Assembly (NCBI GenBank): GCA_034406715.1
Contig: CP137871.1
Span: forward strand, 496,001 to 560,000
Reading direction: 5' to 3'
DNA length: 64,000 bases
From: Rhodotorula mucilaginosa
Lineage: Eukaryota; Basidiomycota; Microbotryomycetes; Sporidiobolales; Sporidiobolaceae
The position numbers and the translations under genes are program-made. Shown piece by piece: positions 43,537-55,281 of the stretch. Below the pieces are notes generated by a model. It worked only from the letters and a program-made list of their open reading frames with translations, ran no database searches and was not told the DNA's origin. Within the stretch, counting starts at the first letter, position 1. The number at the start of each line of letters is the position of its first letter.

Positions 43537-46055
43537 TCAATTGTCAGTCGACCGGTACAAGAGCTTCGGGCGCGCCGAGGCTGCCTGCATAAACTTGCGC
43601 CGCTCCCAGGGCGGCCAGTCGCCGCCACACGCGCTCAGTTCGAGTCTGCTCACATGAACGTCAGCCATGGAGAGGAAGAGCTGCAGAAGAGGATGTGCCG
43701 GCTCACCGGTTCAGATCCGGCCACAGGCCCGCTTCGATCGATGACAGCAACTTTTCGACGACCGCCTCGCGGACGTCGTCGTTCGGGACAGAGAGCGCCA
43801 GGCGCCGCAGCGGCCGATCCTTGAGTAGCTCAACGAGAGACGCGTCGTAACGGCGGCCAAAGAGCTCGAGGCGCTCAAGCCTGGGGCAGTGCATGACCAT
43901 CTCGGCGAAGAACGGTGCCGGCGCCGGTGTCGGCGGTCCGCCAGGAGGAGGCCCCGTCCGCCGAGCCGGGTGACGAGGTCCCGCCGCGGCGTTGGCGTTG
44001 GCGTTACCATTGGCGTTGGCGTTACCATTGGCGTTGGTGTTGGCGTTGGCGTTGGCATTCGCGCTCGCATTCTGCGGAGGAGCGCCCCCAGCATTGGCGT
44101 TCTGCCGGGCTCGCCGTGGGTCGGCGTTCAGCTGAGCCTGTCCAGCAATGGTGTTGGGCCGAGCCTGTTGACCGGCGTTCGCACCACCACCACCACCAGC
44201 ACCACCGCCTCCGCCTCCACCACCGCCTCCACCACCGCCGCCGCCACCGCCAAGTCCGAAAAGGTGACGCAAACCGGCTCCGAGCACGGGAAGAACAGCG
44301 TTCTGCTGTTGCGGTTGTTGCTGCTGCTGCTGCCCAGGGGCAGGCTGAGCGGCGGCGGCGGGAGGCTGAGCCGGAGCAGCGGGCTGAGCCGGGGCGGGAG
44401 GCTGAGCTGCTGCTGCGGGCTGAGCTGCTCCGGCGGCAGGCGGGGGTCCGCCAAACGCAAACGCAAAAGTCACGCCAGGTGGAACGCCGCCTCCCCTTGC
44501 TCCACCCACCCCGCCGGGCATCCTACCCTGGACGCGACGACGCCGAACACCTTGTATACCCGCCGCCTGCAACCAGAGCAGTCCGCTGAGGGTTTGTGGC
44601 TCGTCCGCCCCGGGAGTCGAGAGTTGGAGCTCGACAAGATCTCGACCGATCAGGGTGAAGAGGTTCTCGAGACGCGCACACTGCTGCACGGTGACTTGAG
44701 TGGGCGGGGGCGGATCGGCAAAGACTCGGTCGGCGTCGAAGCAGAACGCGAGCGCGTCGAGGGTCGGACGGGGCGAATCGGGCCAGTCATCGCCGCCGCC
44801 CGCGTCCGTGGCTTCCACGTCGACGCCGAGAAGCTTGCCGAGCTCCGCCGGTGTCAAGAGGGTAGTCGGCAACCAGAGTCGGCGGAGAGACGAAGGAGCT
44901 CGGCTGAAAACGACGGCCTCGTCAAGGCGCTCGACTTCGTCGACGACCGACAACTCGCGCAGAGACGGGATCGCGGTCGCAAACTTGATGACGGAATCGA
45001 ACGTGGTCGGAACGCCGTACACGAGCTCGCGGAGGTTAGGCAGCGAGGCGACGATCGTGTCCGGAACGCTGACGCCGCCGGTGATCGAGTCAAAGTCGAG
45101 GCTGCGGCCTCCCCGGATGACGGACTCGACGAGCGATCCCGAGCGGCGTTCAGTCCCGATGTTGAGGTAGGTCAAGTTTGACATGGAGCGGATCAGGTCC
45201 GGGATGACGAAACCGATGTCGCGGTCGCTGCCGTGCAGGGAGTAGCTCATGGGGAGCAGTGTCCAGCGCGTAACACGCTCTGCCGCCGCGGGATCGGCGG
45301 CATAGCGCTTCGCTTCGCGCTTGAGCACGTCGAGCCGGGTGATGACCACTTCGGACGCCATGAGCGACGTGCACACCTCGCGGAGACTGCTCGAGCAGAA
45401 CTGCAAGCGCCGTATGAACTGGAACCAGGCTGCGATCCCGGTCCGGTCGAGAATGCTCTCGGTCGCGATGTCGTCGAGGTAGAGGTCGCGGAGTTGGATG
45501 AGGATCAGGCGGAGAATGTCGAAGGGGAGCTTCTGAAACGGCGATGGCTTTTCGGGCTCGGATTCGGCGTCGAGCAAGAGGAGCTGGTGCTGCTGCCCGG
45601 GTCCGACGCCTGCAGAGTGCCCGGGCCCGAGTTGCTCTATCGCGTGGAGGAGGGCGAGGATGTCGCCTTTGGTGGCCGGAGTCTCGTAGACTGTCAAGGT
45701 AGTGGACCGACCGTGTCAGTACCCACAGAGAGACGTTTCCGCCGAAGGATCAGTCCGCACACTTGGACACGGTCGATGCGAGCGTCTCGCGGAGGTCACG
45801 GGCCTCTTGCAACGAGAACGTCACCTCGCTCATATCTTGTTCCTCGGCTTCGGTGATGCGGGTCGAGAGCTGAGCGAGCGCAGAGTTCCCTTTCGCTGCT
45901 TGGACTTGCAGATCCGACGGTCCGGCGACGGCGTTGGCGGGGTTCCCGTCATCGCCAGCGAGACGGCGGCGACGGGGAGCGGGCGGCGACGAGACACCGC
46001 CGGCACGCTCGGGGGATGGGTCGGTCGGCGCAGCACGTTTACGACCTGGTGCCAT
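43537..46055 (-). CDS. F-box/LRR-like protein with polyglycine and Asn-Ala repeats
   Basis: Exons on the minus strand: 45761-46055, 43707-45690 and 43537-43645; 795 residues. The middle intron border joins SKF to YETPATKGDI. The last small exon extends WPDLNR with LELSACGGDWPPWERRKF. An F-box-like segment, FQKLPFDILRLILIQLRDLY, lies near residue 150. A series of degenerate LRRs follows, for example SMSNLTYLNIGTERR and ASLPNLRELVYG. Within the LRR region is a low-complexity insert of about 240 residues: Pro/Ala/Gln-rich, then a Gly run, then alternating Asn-Ala. LRR resumes with CPRLERLELFGRRYDASL. A role as an SCF ubiquitin-ligase substrate receptor would fit the F-box, but the family is poorly conserved and this is inference. 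Basic N-terminus MAPGRKRAAP could be a nuclear signal. Confidence 0.8.
43988..44068 (-). repeat. Hexanucleotide-type repeat coding for alternating Asn-Ala
   Basis: Units of about 6 bp (GCGTTG on plus) with ACCATT variants. On the minus strand they encode alternating Ala and Asn, with Gly or Thr substitutions, inside the F-box/LRR-like protein. Confidence 0.85.
44183..44252 (-). repeat. Imperfect GGN repeat coding for polyglycine
   Basis: Mixed CAC/CGC/CTC codon complement on the plus strand encodes a long glycine run broken by one Ala on the minus strand. Mixed synonymous codons suggest an older repeat than the pure GGT run of KEI1. Confidence 0.8.
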
Positions 46056-47269
46056 GACGGCGTTCCTCTGCGTGCGCTCTGAGAACGCAGCCTTCGGAAC
46101 TCCTGGTGATGACGGAAGGCAAGCCAGGCTGGGGAGGCGGTGCACTCGCCGGATCGCGTGCACCGAGACAACAAGATGCAGGGATTTCACAAAGAGGTCC
46201 TTCTCTACAGCTTCACATCGCGAACAATGCGAACGGAACAATACGCAAGGATGGCGGACAATAACGGGGTAAAATCGAGGACAAAGGCCCCTCACCCAAG
46301 AGCGGATCCCACCTCTGCCATGTCAGTCTAGGGGTCACTCTGAAGGATCTCGAGTCTCCTCCTCCTCCGTGATCTTTTCTGTGCGGAGGTCCGGACAAGA
46401 CTGCAGGAGACGTGGAGCGCGGACAAACGCCTGGCCCGCGTGAGAGAGTGCTCGCTCCCCCTTGTTTGGAGGCGGTAGACCGACAGGCAGCATAGCGCTC
46501 GCCCGTGGTCAACTTGACATGCTTGCAAGACATCACGCTCTGGCCGTGTCGGATGCGAGGTAGAAGCGACTCGATCGCAGACGGCGAAAGCACGGGGATG
46601 CGTGATTCCCTCGCAAGTAGGAAAACGTCGCCGGAGTGTAGAAAAGTGACGCGGCAAGGTACCTTTGAGCAGCCGCTGAAAGAGGTGGTCAGGTCAGGTG
46701 TAGGGTCCAGGTACGGGCATGGGAAGAAGCGGGTCATGTTTGGGGGCAGAGAGATGGCCAGTTGTCGCCAGCCGTCCCTAGCCACCACGGTCAGACGTAA
46801 TAGAGCGCTTCGGGGTCGAGGGATCGACTTCAAATAGCGTCAAGGTCGGGCAGCATGCACGCCGTATGCTGCATCGAGGGAGCAGACTGGCGGTTGTCGG
46901 AAGAGCCCGAGGCGAAGCGCCGTACGCTGGCAGTCGTTGCCGAGGGCGAGTAAGCGTGCCAGCCAGGTGAACGTGCGGAGCTGAGCAACTGTCCTGTATC
47001 GGCGTGGAACTTCAGCCAGCGTGCGTGTATGGTAGCTGCTCAAGCTGTGAGAGAAGATGACAACTCGCGCAGGTCCAGCTCTTGGTCGCCCACTCGACTC
47101 GCTCTGAGCGCTGCCGGACTGAGCGGATCATCGACGCCCTCCTGCGCCCTTGCTCGACCCGAGTCCAAACAGGCGAGCGCGCACCGTGCGGGCCAACTGA
47201 CCTTGCCCCTCCTCAGAGTTCCATCTTCATCTCATTCCCGAACGACTTCACACCGCGAACCGAACCAGC
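46056..47269. other. Divergent intergenic region, possible unassigned minus ORF
   Basis: 1.2 kb between the F-box-like gene (minus) and THP3 (plus). A 206-codon open frame on minus (46213-46833) starts at an ATG and contains a Pro/Phe-rich patch (MTRFFPCPYLDPTP), but matches no family I know and shows no gene-like base periodicity. I treat the region as two promoters and leaders, with a small unannotated gene possible. Confidence 0.4.
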
Positions 47270-49277
47270 ATGTCGAACAAGTCAAACTGGCCACCAGCGC
47301 TCAAGTATGTCTCCCTTTCTGTCGTGCAATTCAACCGCCCGACCAGGTCACGTCCTGGAGCTGACGATAGCGCGCGCGGGCAGGCAATTCGTGAACGAGA
47401 CGTTTGCAAAGTGTACCGATGCGAACCGTCAGGCCGTCGAGACTGAACTCAAACAGGCAATCTACCACGCCTTCCAGGCCGGGGACCTCTGGTCGACAGA
47501 CTGGGCAAAGTACAAACTCGACAGGCAAGTCGGCCTACCCTCGAGGAGCCGGGAGATGCAGCTGATCCTCTCCTACGTGCTCCTCGTTTCAGCCTGAACC
47601 CAGCCAAGAAGCGAAAGTGAGTCGAGTGGATGCGCGGTAACAGGCAATAGGACCCCTTTGCTGACCGACCCGCCGCTCTCGATTCAGAGGATTTGTCCCG
47701 ACCACGCCCGCCGCCAACGGAGTCACACCCGGCCTCTCGGAAGAGCAAGATCGAAGAGCGAAACGAGCGCGGAGGTTTGACCAGCCGCAGGGTAGTACCG
47801 GTTCAGGCGCAAACCCGAATGCGGCGGCGCAGACCATGGGCAGGCTCGTGCAAGGCGGCGTGCACTCGTACGGAGATTTCAGCGGAGGGTCGACGCCGGA
47901 CCTGGATGCGACGTATGATCCGGTAAGCGCTTTCTTCTGCTGCCACCAAGGACCAGAACTGCGTAGCTGATCATGCCGCTTCCTTTCCCGACAGAACGTG
48001 ATCGACTGGGACCAGTACACCATCGTCGGCCGGAGCACCAAGCTCGAGAAGCCGTATCTGCGTCTGACAAGTGTAAGCTCGGAGATTGAGTGATGATTTG
48101 AAAGCAGCAGAACGGGGTTCCCCCAGCTTCGCTGTCCATAGAACCACTCGAGCTCGCGGCTCACGATCAATCACTTTCCGCAGCTTCCGGACCCGAACAC
48201 GATCCGACCTCTCGAGGTGTTGAAGCAGACCCTCGAGCTCCTGAAGCGAAAATGGCGAGAGGAGAGCAACTACAACTGGGTGTGCGACCAATTCAAGAGC
48301 ATGCGACAGGACCTCATCGTGCGATTCTTTTTTCCGTTCTTGCTTCGCGTGAGTCCTGCGCTAACGGAGCTCATACCCTCTGCGATGACAGGTCCAGCGG
48401 ATACAGAACGATTTCACGGTGCAAGTCTACGAGATCCACGCCCGGATAGCGTTGGAAAAGGTACGGATGGCTGCACGCTGTCTTTTCGCGCCGCACCGCA
48501 TCGGATAGCTCATATCGCCCCTTGATTCTGCAGGGAGATCTCGGCGAGTTCAATCAGTGCCAGAGTCGATTACGGCACCTCTACCGCCTGGGCCTGAACG
48601 GTCATCCTATGGAGTTCCTCGGCTACCGCATCCTCTACCTCCTCTTCTCTCGCAACCGCGCAGGTAAATCCTCACCGTTCCACGAACGCAAGAGGCGCAA
48701 GCACTGACCTAGTTGGCGGCCGCTCTCTCCCTCTCTCAGAACTGAACAACACGCTCGCGGAACTCACGCCGGACCAGTACCGGGATCGGTCCGTCTCTCA
48801 CGCGCTCGCGGTCCGGCTCGCCGTCTCGCAGGGCAACTATACGAAACTGTTCCGGCTCTTCAATGCTGCACCAAAGATGGGCGCTTACGTCATGGATCAC
48901 TTTGTGCCGCGAGAACGCGTCTCGGCACTCGTTACCATGTGCAAGGCGTGAGTCGGCGGCCTGAGTTCGGACGCATTTCAGGGCTTCTCAGACTTGAGAT
49001 CGGAGCTGATATGCTGTGTCCCTCTTGTATGGCTCACAGCTATCTGCAGATCCCGATCAGCCTCATCACTTCGCAGCTCGCGTTCGAATCGGACGAGCAG
49101 ACGCACGAGTTCCTCGTCGCCAACGACGCCGCGCTGTACAAGGCGTCGCCGTCCGACCCGAAGGGCGCCCCCGCACCACCGCTCGGTCAACGGCAACTCG
49201 ACTGCAAGGCGGCATTCACGCCGCTGAATGAAGTTATGGGCAAGATGTCGAAGGCGGACCTCAAGGGCCAGATCTGA
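47270..49277 (+). CDS. THP3: SAC3/GANP-family protein THP3 (LENG8 homologue)
   Basis: Yeast Thp3 works with Csn12 in transcription elongation and mRNA splicing; the human homologue is LENG8. Ten exons: 47270-47304, 47384-47524, 47593-47616, 47688-47922, 47995-48072, 48184-48318, 48392-48460, 48534-48663, 48740-48947 and 49040-49277; 430 residues. The SAC3/GANP core is unmistakable: KLEKPYLRLTSLPDPNTIRP, NYNWVCDQFKSMRQDL, FTVQVYEIHARIALEKGDLG, EFNQCQSRLRHLYRLG and NYTKLFRLFNAAPKM. The basic block RRAKRARRFD precedes it. The intron after 47524 has a GC donor in ideal context (AG/GCAAGT). Exon 3 is only 24 nt. It is shorter than human LENG8 because the long Gln/Pro-rich N-terminus is missing. 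Confidence 0.92.
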
Positions 49278-49697
49278 TCGCGCGCGCACTCGAGGACGTC
49301 AAGGAAACCTTCAAGGTAATGATGGGTCCCGTTTCTCTCTCTCATCTTCCTTCCTCCCAATTGGCCATTTCTCCTTTACCTCGCCTCGTCACTACCTACC
49401 ACCGCTTTGAACTCCCTCCCTCTCCCTGTTGTAGTACACTTTCCACGACGCGCATGAATCCAATTTGTCGTTCCTTCCCCGGGCACAGACTCTGGCGCTT
49501 CGAGGCTCCGCAATCGGACATATCTTTGCACGCGCGAGGAGGTGCAAAGTGTCAACACGGTACAATATCATATGCATCAGCTCCCAAGTCGATCCGTCAT
49601 GATGCATGATGAACTAAAAGTGGCGATCGGGAAGAAGGTGGTGCTGCGAGAGCGCAGCGAACGTTCCTCCTTCCCTCCGCCCAGTCCACGGAAGACC
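49278..49697. other. Intergenic region between THP3 and the first MFS gene
   Basis: About 420 bp. It starts with an open stretch in another frame (RALEDVKETFK-like) that ends at a GTAATG; otherwise pyrimidine-rich. No gene is recognised. Confidence 0.45.
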
Positions 49698-51419
49698 ATG
49701 GGCGTCTTTGGCGTGATTGCAAAGGAGCTAGGGCTTACGCACATCCGAGATGCGCACTCTCGCCGAGACGTGGCGCTCCTGCTCGTCTCGCGGTTCATTC
49801 GCATGGCCGGGTCGGTTCTTCTTGCTCCTCCATGTAGCCACCAGCTCTGACCCGAGACAGCTTGTGACGCAGATTCGGCGCTTTCGCACCAGTCTTGATC
49901 CTCTACCTGCGCCACATCGGCTTCAGCGACCGCGCTGTCGGGCTCTTCCTCTCCGCGACCCTCCTCGGAGATGTCGCCCTCTCGCTCTTCGTCACCTGGA
50001 CCGCAGATGCGCTCGGACGTCGCAGGATGCTCGCGCTCGGCTCGACGCTCATGGCCATGTCCGGTCTCGTGTTCTACTCGTCCCGGAACTATGTTCTCTT
50101 GCTCCTCGCCGCGATCGTGGGAATCATTTCGCCGAGTGGGAACGAGACGGGACCGTTCGCAGCCCTTGAGCAGGCCATGATGAGTCAACTCACAGTGCCA
50201 GAAGGGCGGGTCAGCCTTCTAATGTGGTACCAAGTGCGTGTCCACGGCCGAAAGTCCCGCTGCGAGGACTTCTCTGACTGCGACGGCTCGGACAGGTTCT
50301 CGGTTTCGTCGGCATCAGCGCCGGCAATACGATGACTGGCATCATCGTCCGCTTGACCGAGAAGCAGGGCAAATCGATCCTCTCGGCCTATCGAGGAGTC
50401 TTTCTCGCGTACGCCATCATTGCCGGTTGTAAGATTGCGCTGTCCTTCGCCATGACTCGCCACTCCGAAATCGATCATCCGCCAGTACCTGCGCGCTCAG
50501 CCGAGGCAAGCTCTGCGCCGCAGAGGAGCGGCGACGGAGAACGACAGCCCCTCCTGCGCGAGAACCCGGTTCTCGACCCGCCCGCGGACCTGCCAGTTCC
50601 TGCTCCGCTTCCGGTCGGTCGCCTCGTCGCGCTCTGCCTCGTCTTCTCCCTCGACTCGTTCGCCGGTGCTCTTGGCCCTCTGTCTTTCATCTCCTACTAC
50701 CTCAAGACCGTGCACAACGCGCCGGTCCAACTCATTGCGCACTTCTTTTCGATTACTGCCGTGATCGCCTGCCTCAGCCAGCTTGCAGCCGGTTCGATCT
50801 CGAAGCGCCTTGGCATCATCGGCACCATGGTCGGCACGCACGGTGAGGCTTTGACCATTTCGTCGCAGCCTCCTACTCCACCGCTGACCCCCAGTCTGTC
50901 TGCAGCCCCGGCTCAGCTTCTCACGATCAGCTTTGGTCTCGCTCCGAACCTTCCGGTCGCCTTGACTCTCTTTGTCGCTCGCTCCTTCCTTGCGACTATG
51001 GACGCGAGCGTGCGCGGTAAGTGCCATTGCCCTTTAGCCCAAACTTCATCTCCCAGCTGACTTTTCGATTTCCTCTCGAAGGCGCGTTCCTCGCTGCTGT
51101 CATCCCGAAAGAGTCGCGCACACGCTTCTTGGGCAGTAAGTCGAGTTGTTATCTCTGCAGGCGAAACTCATGCTCACAGCGCGGTACCCGCTGCAGTCAT
51201 CAACGTCTGCAAGACGCTGGCCGCGACGCCCGGCCCGACCGTTTCGCTCACGCTGGTCAGCATGGGCTACATTCGCTACTCGTTTGTGATTATGGGTACC
51301 ATTAAAATTTTATGTAAGTCACGTGGCTTCTCCCGCCAGCACAAAGCCTTGCTGACGGTGCAAACGCAGATGATATCGCTCTCTTCATCGGTTTCAAAAC
51401 GGCGCGACTCGAGCACTAG
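49698..51419 (+). CDS. MFS transporter, tandem copy A
   Basis: Major facilitator with about 11-12 membrane helices and TetA-like motif A, GDVALSLFVTWTADALGRRR. Exons 49698-49810, 49873-50233, 50296-50842, 50906-51016, 51082-51135, 51197-51313 and 51370-51419 give 450 residues. The start MGVFGVIAKELGLTHIRDAH matches the start of copy B in position. The central cytosolic loop carries ERQPLLREN. Conserved blocks shared with copy B include LSATLLGDV, SGNE-GPF-ALE-AM and DAS-R. Similar proteins occur as uncharacterised MFS transporters in basidiomycetes; the substrate is unknown. It lies 383 bp upstream of copy B in the same orientation, which indicates tandem duplication. Confidence 0.86.
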
Positions 51420-51802
51420 AGGCTGCAGAGCATGTATTGGCAATCGGTATGCACCGCGGCGTAAAGCGGACAAATCAGGTCTGAGCCGCGCTCGTGGAAC
51501 TTCACGATCGCAAAAGGACGGACGCAAGGCGCGCTTCGAAGCTCCTGTCCGGCTTCTCCTCGGCGACCAGCCCCCTCGTCGCCCACGGTCTGTACGGCCG
51601 CCCGGACCGTCGTTCGCTAGCGCAAAAGATAACACCTCCGAACCACGCGGCATCGCTCGCCGCCTTCGGTCATCGAAGCTTGGCGCACGTTTTTCATACC
51701 TCACGAAGCTTAAAGAAACGCTTCCGCGGAGGACGGCTTCTTTTCTGCTCGAGCGGACGCTCGTCGACTTGCTCGCAACACTGAGCTCTCTGGCATTGCG
51801 TG
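51420..51802. other. Spacer between the two MFS genes
   Basis: 383 bp containing the copy A 3' end and the copy B promoter. Nothing specific is recognised. Confidence 0.5.
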
Positions 51803-53770
51803 ATGATGCTGATGAGACGGTTCGCCGACGAGTTGGGCGTCAATCACTTGCGCAGCGCGCGTTCCCCTCGGGACGCTGCGCTTCTTCTCGCCAGCCGCTT
51901 TGTGCGCATGGTCGGGTAAGTTGTCAGAACCTGGCGGAACGAGCCAGGCATTCAGACGCTCAGCTGACCTGTGCCCTGTTCCCCTATGTCAGCTTTGGCG
52001 CGATTGGTGAGTTCTAGCGCCGGACGAATCAGATGCGCACGACCCTGACCCCCGCGACGACGAACGCAGCGCCCATTCTCGTTCTTTACCTCGAGCAGCT
52101 ACACTTTTCGGCGCGCAAGATTGGACTCTTCCTATCACTCACGCTGCTGGGAGATGTCGTCGTATCTCTGTGCGTTGCTTGGACGGCGGATCGATTGGGT
52201 CGCCGGAGGATGTTGGCCGTCGGTTCTGCTGCGATGGCTGGGAGCGGTGTGAGCTCCAGGCCCCCCTCACAGATCAGTCCCGAGATCACTGTACTGACCA
52301 TGCCTCGCACAGCTCGCCTTTGCCGTTTCCCGTAATTACGCCGCGCTCCTTGTCGCCGCTACGCTAGGAGTCATTTCTCCGTGAGTCGAGCGCCCAGTCA
52401 GGTCACTCGCATTTTCCCATAGCTGACGAGCTCAAGAGACGAGCAGTTCCGGGAACGAGGTCGGGCCTTTCAATGCGCTCGAGACGGCGATGCTCGGGCA
52501 GCTCGCTCCCGCTCAAGATCGAGTCTTTGTTCGTCCTCTTCAGCGCTGCCTGACGGTTCAGAGATACTCAGTTCTGTCTTGCCCAGATCCTCATGTATTA
52601 CCAGCTGCTCGGTTTCGTTGGTCTGGCGCTGGGCTCGGTGGGATCCGGTTTCCTCGTGGCTCACCTTCAAGCTCACAGCTCGGTTGGCACCGCCTATCGC
52701 ACCGTCTTTGCATTTTATGCTTCTGTTGGCTTTATCAAGACTCTCATGTCGGCTTGCCTGACCGATGTTACCGAGCTCGAGAAGCAAGACCAGGGCGCGA
52801 GGCATGCAGACGAGCGGCGACCGCTTTTGCCAACGACACCGACGATCCGTCCGTCGCGGTCATCGCCGCACATCGATATCCTCGTCTCGCCAAGCAGCCG
52901 GCCTTCAAAGTCACCACCGCGGATCCGACTCGGTCTGGTCATCGCGCTCTTCGGCATTGACGCGTTCGCCTCCTCCTTGACGCCAGCTTCCTATGTCGCG
53001 TTGTTCTTGCAGCGGATTTATGGGGCTTCTATCGAGACCATCACCACAGTCTTGGCCGGCGCGGCATTGAGTGCCGTGGTTTTCAGCCTCGGCACTGGCG
53101 CTCTCGTCAAGCGGATTGGGCTCGTGCCCGCCATGGTCACTACTCACAGTGAGTCTGTCTCCTGATATCCCTTCAGGGGTCGATAAAATAATAGATGCGA
53201 ACCGTACTGACCCCCGAAATGATCAGTTCCTGCGCAGCTGATTACTTGCGGATTGGCATTCGCTCCCACTCTTCCTGCGGCGATCAGCTTGTACATCGCA
53301 CGCACCTCGCTCTCTTCCATGGACGCTAGTATCCGCGTGAGCTCGGGCGCTTCCGACGATGCTTGGTGACGTACGGCGGCTGACAGGCAAACCTTCCTCA
53401 GGGAACGCTCTTGTCCGCGATGGTGCCACCGGAATCTCGTACGCGGTTGCTCGGCGGTATGCAGTTGATTCGGTCTCGTCATCGCGTATTCAAGCTTACA
53501 CCCTCCGTTTCGCACGCAGTCGTTGACGTGACTCGCACACTCGTCGCCACCCCGGGACCGTTTGTGACTGGCCGTTTGGTCGACCTTCGCGCGCTCGAGT
53601 GGTCGTTCCCCATCAGTGGCGGAATCAAGTTCTTGTGTGAGTCTCCCTTTGTAGTATTTGACCGGGATGCGAAGAGCATCCATCACACATGAGACAACTG
53701 ACAATGTCAATCACACGCAGGCGATATCGCTTTGCTGCTCGGCTTGCGCGGGGCCAAGCTGGAGTTCTGA
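51803..53770 (+). CDS. MFS transporter, tandem copy B
   Basis: Paralogue of the preceding gene. Ten exons: 51803-51915, 51993-52006, 52070-52248, 52313-52380, 52447-52528, 52587-53148, 53227-53336, 53402-53456, 53520-53636 and 53721-53770; 449 residues. Motif A reads GDVVVSLCVAWTADRLGRRR. First and last exons equal those of copy A exactly in length (113, 117 and 50 nt). The region that is one exon in copy A (361 nt) is split here into four, including a 14-nt exon coding for FGAI. The central loop is longer and Pro/Ser-rich with RRPLLPTTP. Two overlapping ATGs open the frame (51803 and 51806). The substrate is unknown; retention of all motifs argues for function rather than decay. Confidence 0.85.
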
Positions 53771-54234
53771 TTCGGGTGCCACAAGCTGTGGCGCTCAAGA
53801 TCCTTACTGTAAGTAGCGGATGGACCTCCGCATGCTCACAACTCTACCGCTCACTTGGCAGCGGACTAAGTGGCGGATCGTTGGTTCGATCTGCCTTTCC
53901 TCTTCGGAGTGAGAGTCGTCTCTCCCTCTCGCTCGTTCTTGCTGTAGACACCTTACTCCTCTGCCGGAAGGACCCGCCGATGGGCCGAAGCCGATTGTGG
54001 ACTTTGACTCCTGCTGAAACTCCAAAATTTCGCCAAGAATGAGTCGAGTCTCGCCGGACTTGATTTCTATGGTTCCTGGTGCTCCTCCAGTGTCCGCATC
54101 TTGCGATCATGATGTAGCAGAAAGCAGTCTCCAAGCTCTAGTCACAATATGTACGATTTCCTTAATTCTCGAGTCCTCTTTGCGTCGCACGTGAGAGACC
54201 TCTTCCTCGACCCTCAACGACTACTCGGCGGATC
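53771..54234. other. Intergenic region upstream of RPB4
   Basis: About 465 bp with no gene recognised; it contains the copy B 3' end and the RPB4 promoter. Confidence 0.5.
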
Positions 54235-55144
54235 ATGTCTCGCGTGACTGACCGGAATAAGCCCGACGACGAGGACGCCGCTCTGCTCAAGCTGGGCCCC
54301 TGTACGTCGCACTGTCCAACTCGTTGAACCGAACTTCATCTCGAAACCCTCGCGCACCGCCTCCTCCGTCGCCCGGGTGGCCACCAGGCTGACCTCACAC
54401 CGTCCGCGATGCAGACTTCAGCGATGCGGATACAGCGCAGAACATGCTCACGCTCGCCGAGGTCAAGTTGCTGTTGAGTCGGATCGAGGACAACGGTCGG
54501 TATCCGGACAACCCGTGAGTTCTCCATTCTCTTTGTGCGCTTCGATTGGGGCCGGCACGACGTGTAGCGAAATGACTCTAGCACAAGGCGCGCAAGTACG
54601 CGAGCCCAGCGACTTGGAGTGTTGCAACCCCGACCCCGCCCGCCGAGTCTCGGTCGCGGGCGGTCTCAGTTCCAGCTCTGTGTCGACTGACCACTCTTTT
54701 GACGATACTCGCCGCAGGGTATACAACAAGACAAAAGAATACGTCAACACCTTTTCGCGGTTCGAAGGAGCCGAGATGGCAGCCGCAGCACGAACGTGAG
54801 GGCAGGACTTTTTCTCTCTCTCCCTTCAGCCAGGAGGAGGCACAAAATCTGCGAAAAGCTGACCGGCGCATGTACCTATGTCGACAGGACGGTCCCTCAA
54901 GGCGAAGGTGAATTCGAGTACTTTGAACAGGTGCAGTTGATCAACCTGTGCCCGATGGAGGCCGAGGAAGCCAAGGCGCTCATTCCCAGGTCCGTCCCTC
55001 CCCATTCCCTCTTTGCCGGCATCGATTCCCCCGTGCCCAGCTGACGTTCATCTGCACCTCCCCATTAGCATCAAGATGGACGACGACAGGCTGCAAGAGT
55101 ACCTCAACACCCTGACGTTGCAGCGAAAGTCCCAAGTCGCCTAG
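54235..55144 (+). CDS. RPB4: RNA polymerase II subunit Rpb4
   Basis: Forms the Rpb4-Rpb7 stalk of Pol II. Exons 54235-54301, 54415-54514, 54718-54795, 54888-54989 and 55069-55144 give 140 residues, the usual length for the family. Conserved parts: EDAALLKLGPYFSDADTAQN, MLTLAEVKLLLSRIEDNG, YNKTKEYVNTFSRFEGAEM and FEYFEQVQLINLCPMEAEEA followed by KALIPS. The C-terminus DRLQEYLNTLTLQRKSQ matches the last helix. The 203-bp intron before exon 3 is long for this locus. Confidence 0.94.
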
Positions 55145-55281
55145 AACCTCGACAGCGTCCCTCTCATTCTCTTGCCGCGATTCCTCTGTCTCGTTCTCAA
55201 GACTGTTGTGATAATATACCGTGTTTTTGACATCCCTATGATACCAACAACATATGCAGTGACGGTGTCCAGTCCTGCTCT

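Noticed and set aside
46213-46833. 206-codon minus-strand frame upstream of the F-box-like gene
   Set aside because: Begins with ATG, but composition is not gene-like and no family is recognised; kept only as a possibility in the region note.
53771-54234. Extra exons of the MFS copy B
   Set aside because: Copy A ends at the equivalent position with an exon of identical length (50 nt), so the predicted stop is accepted.
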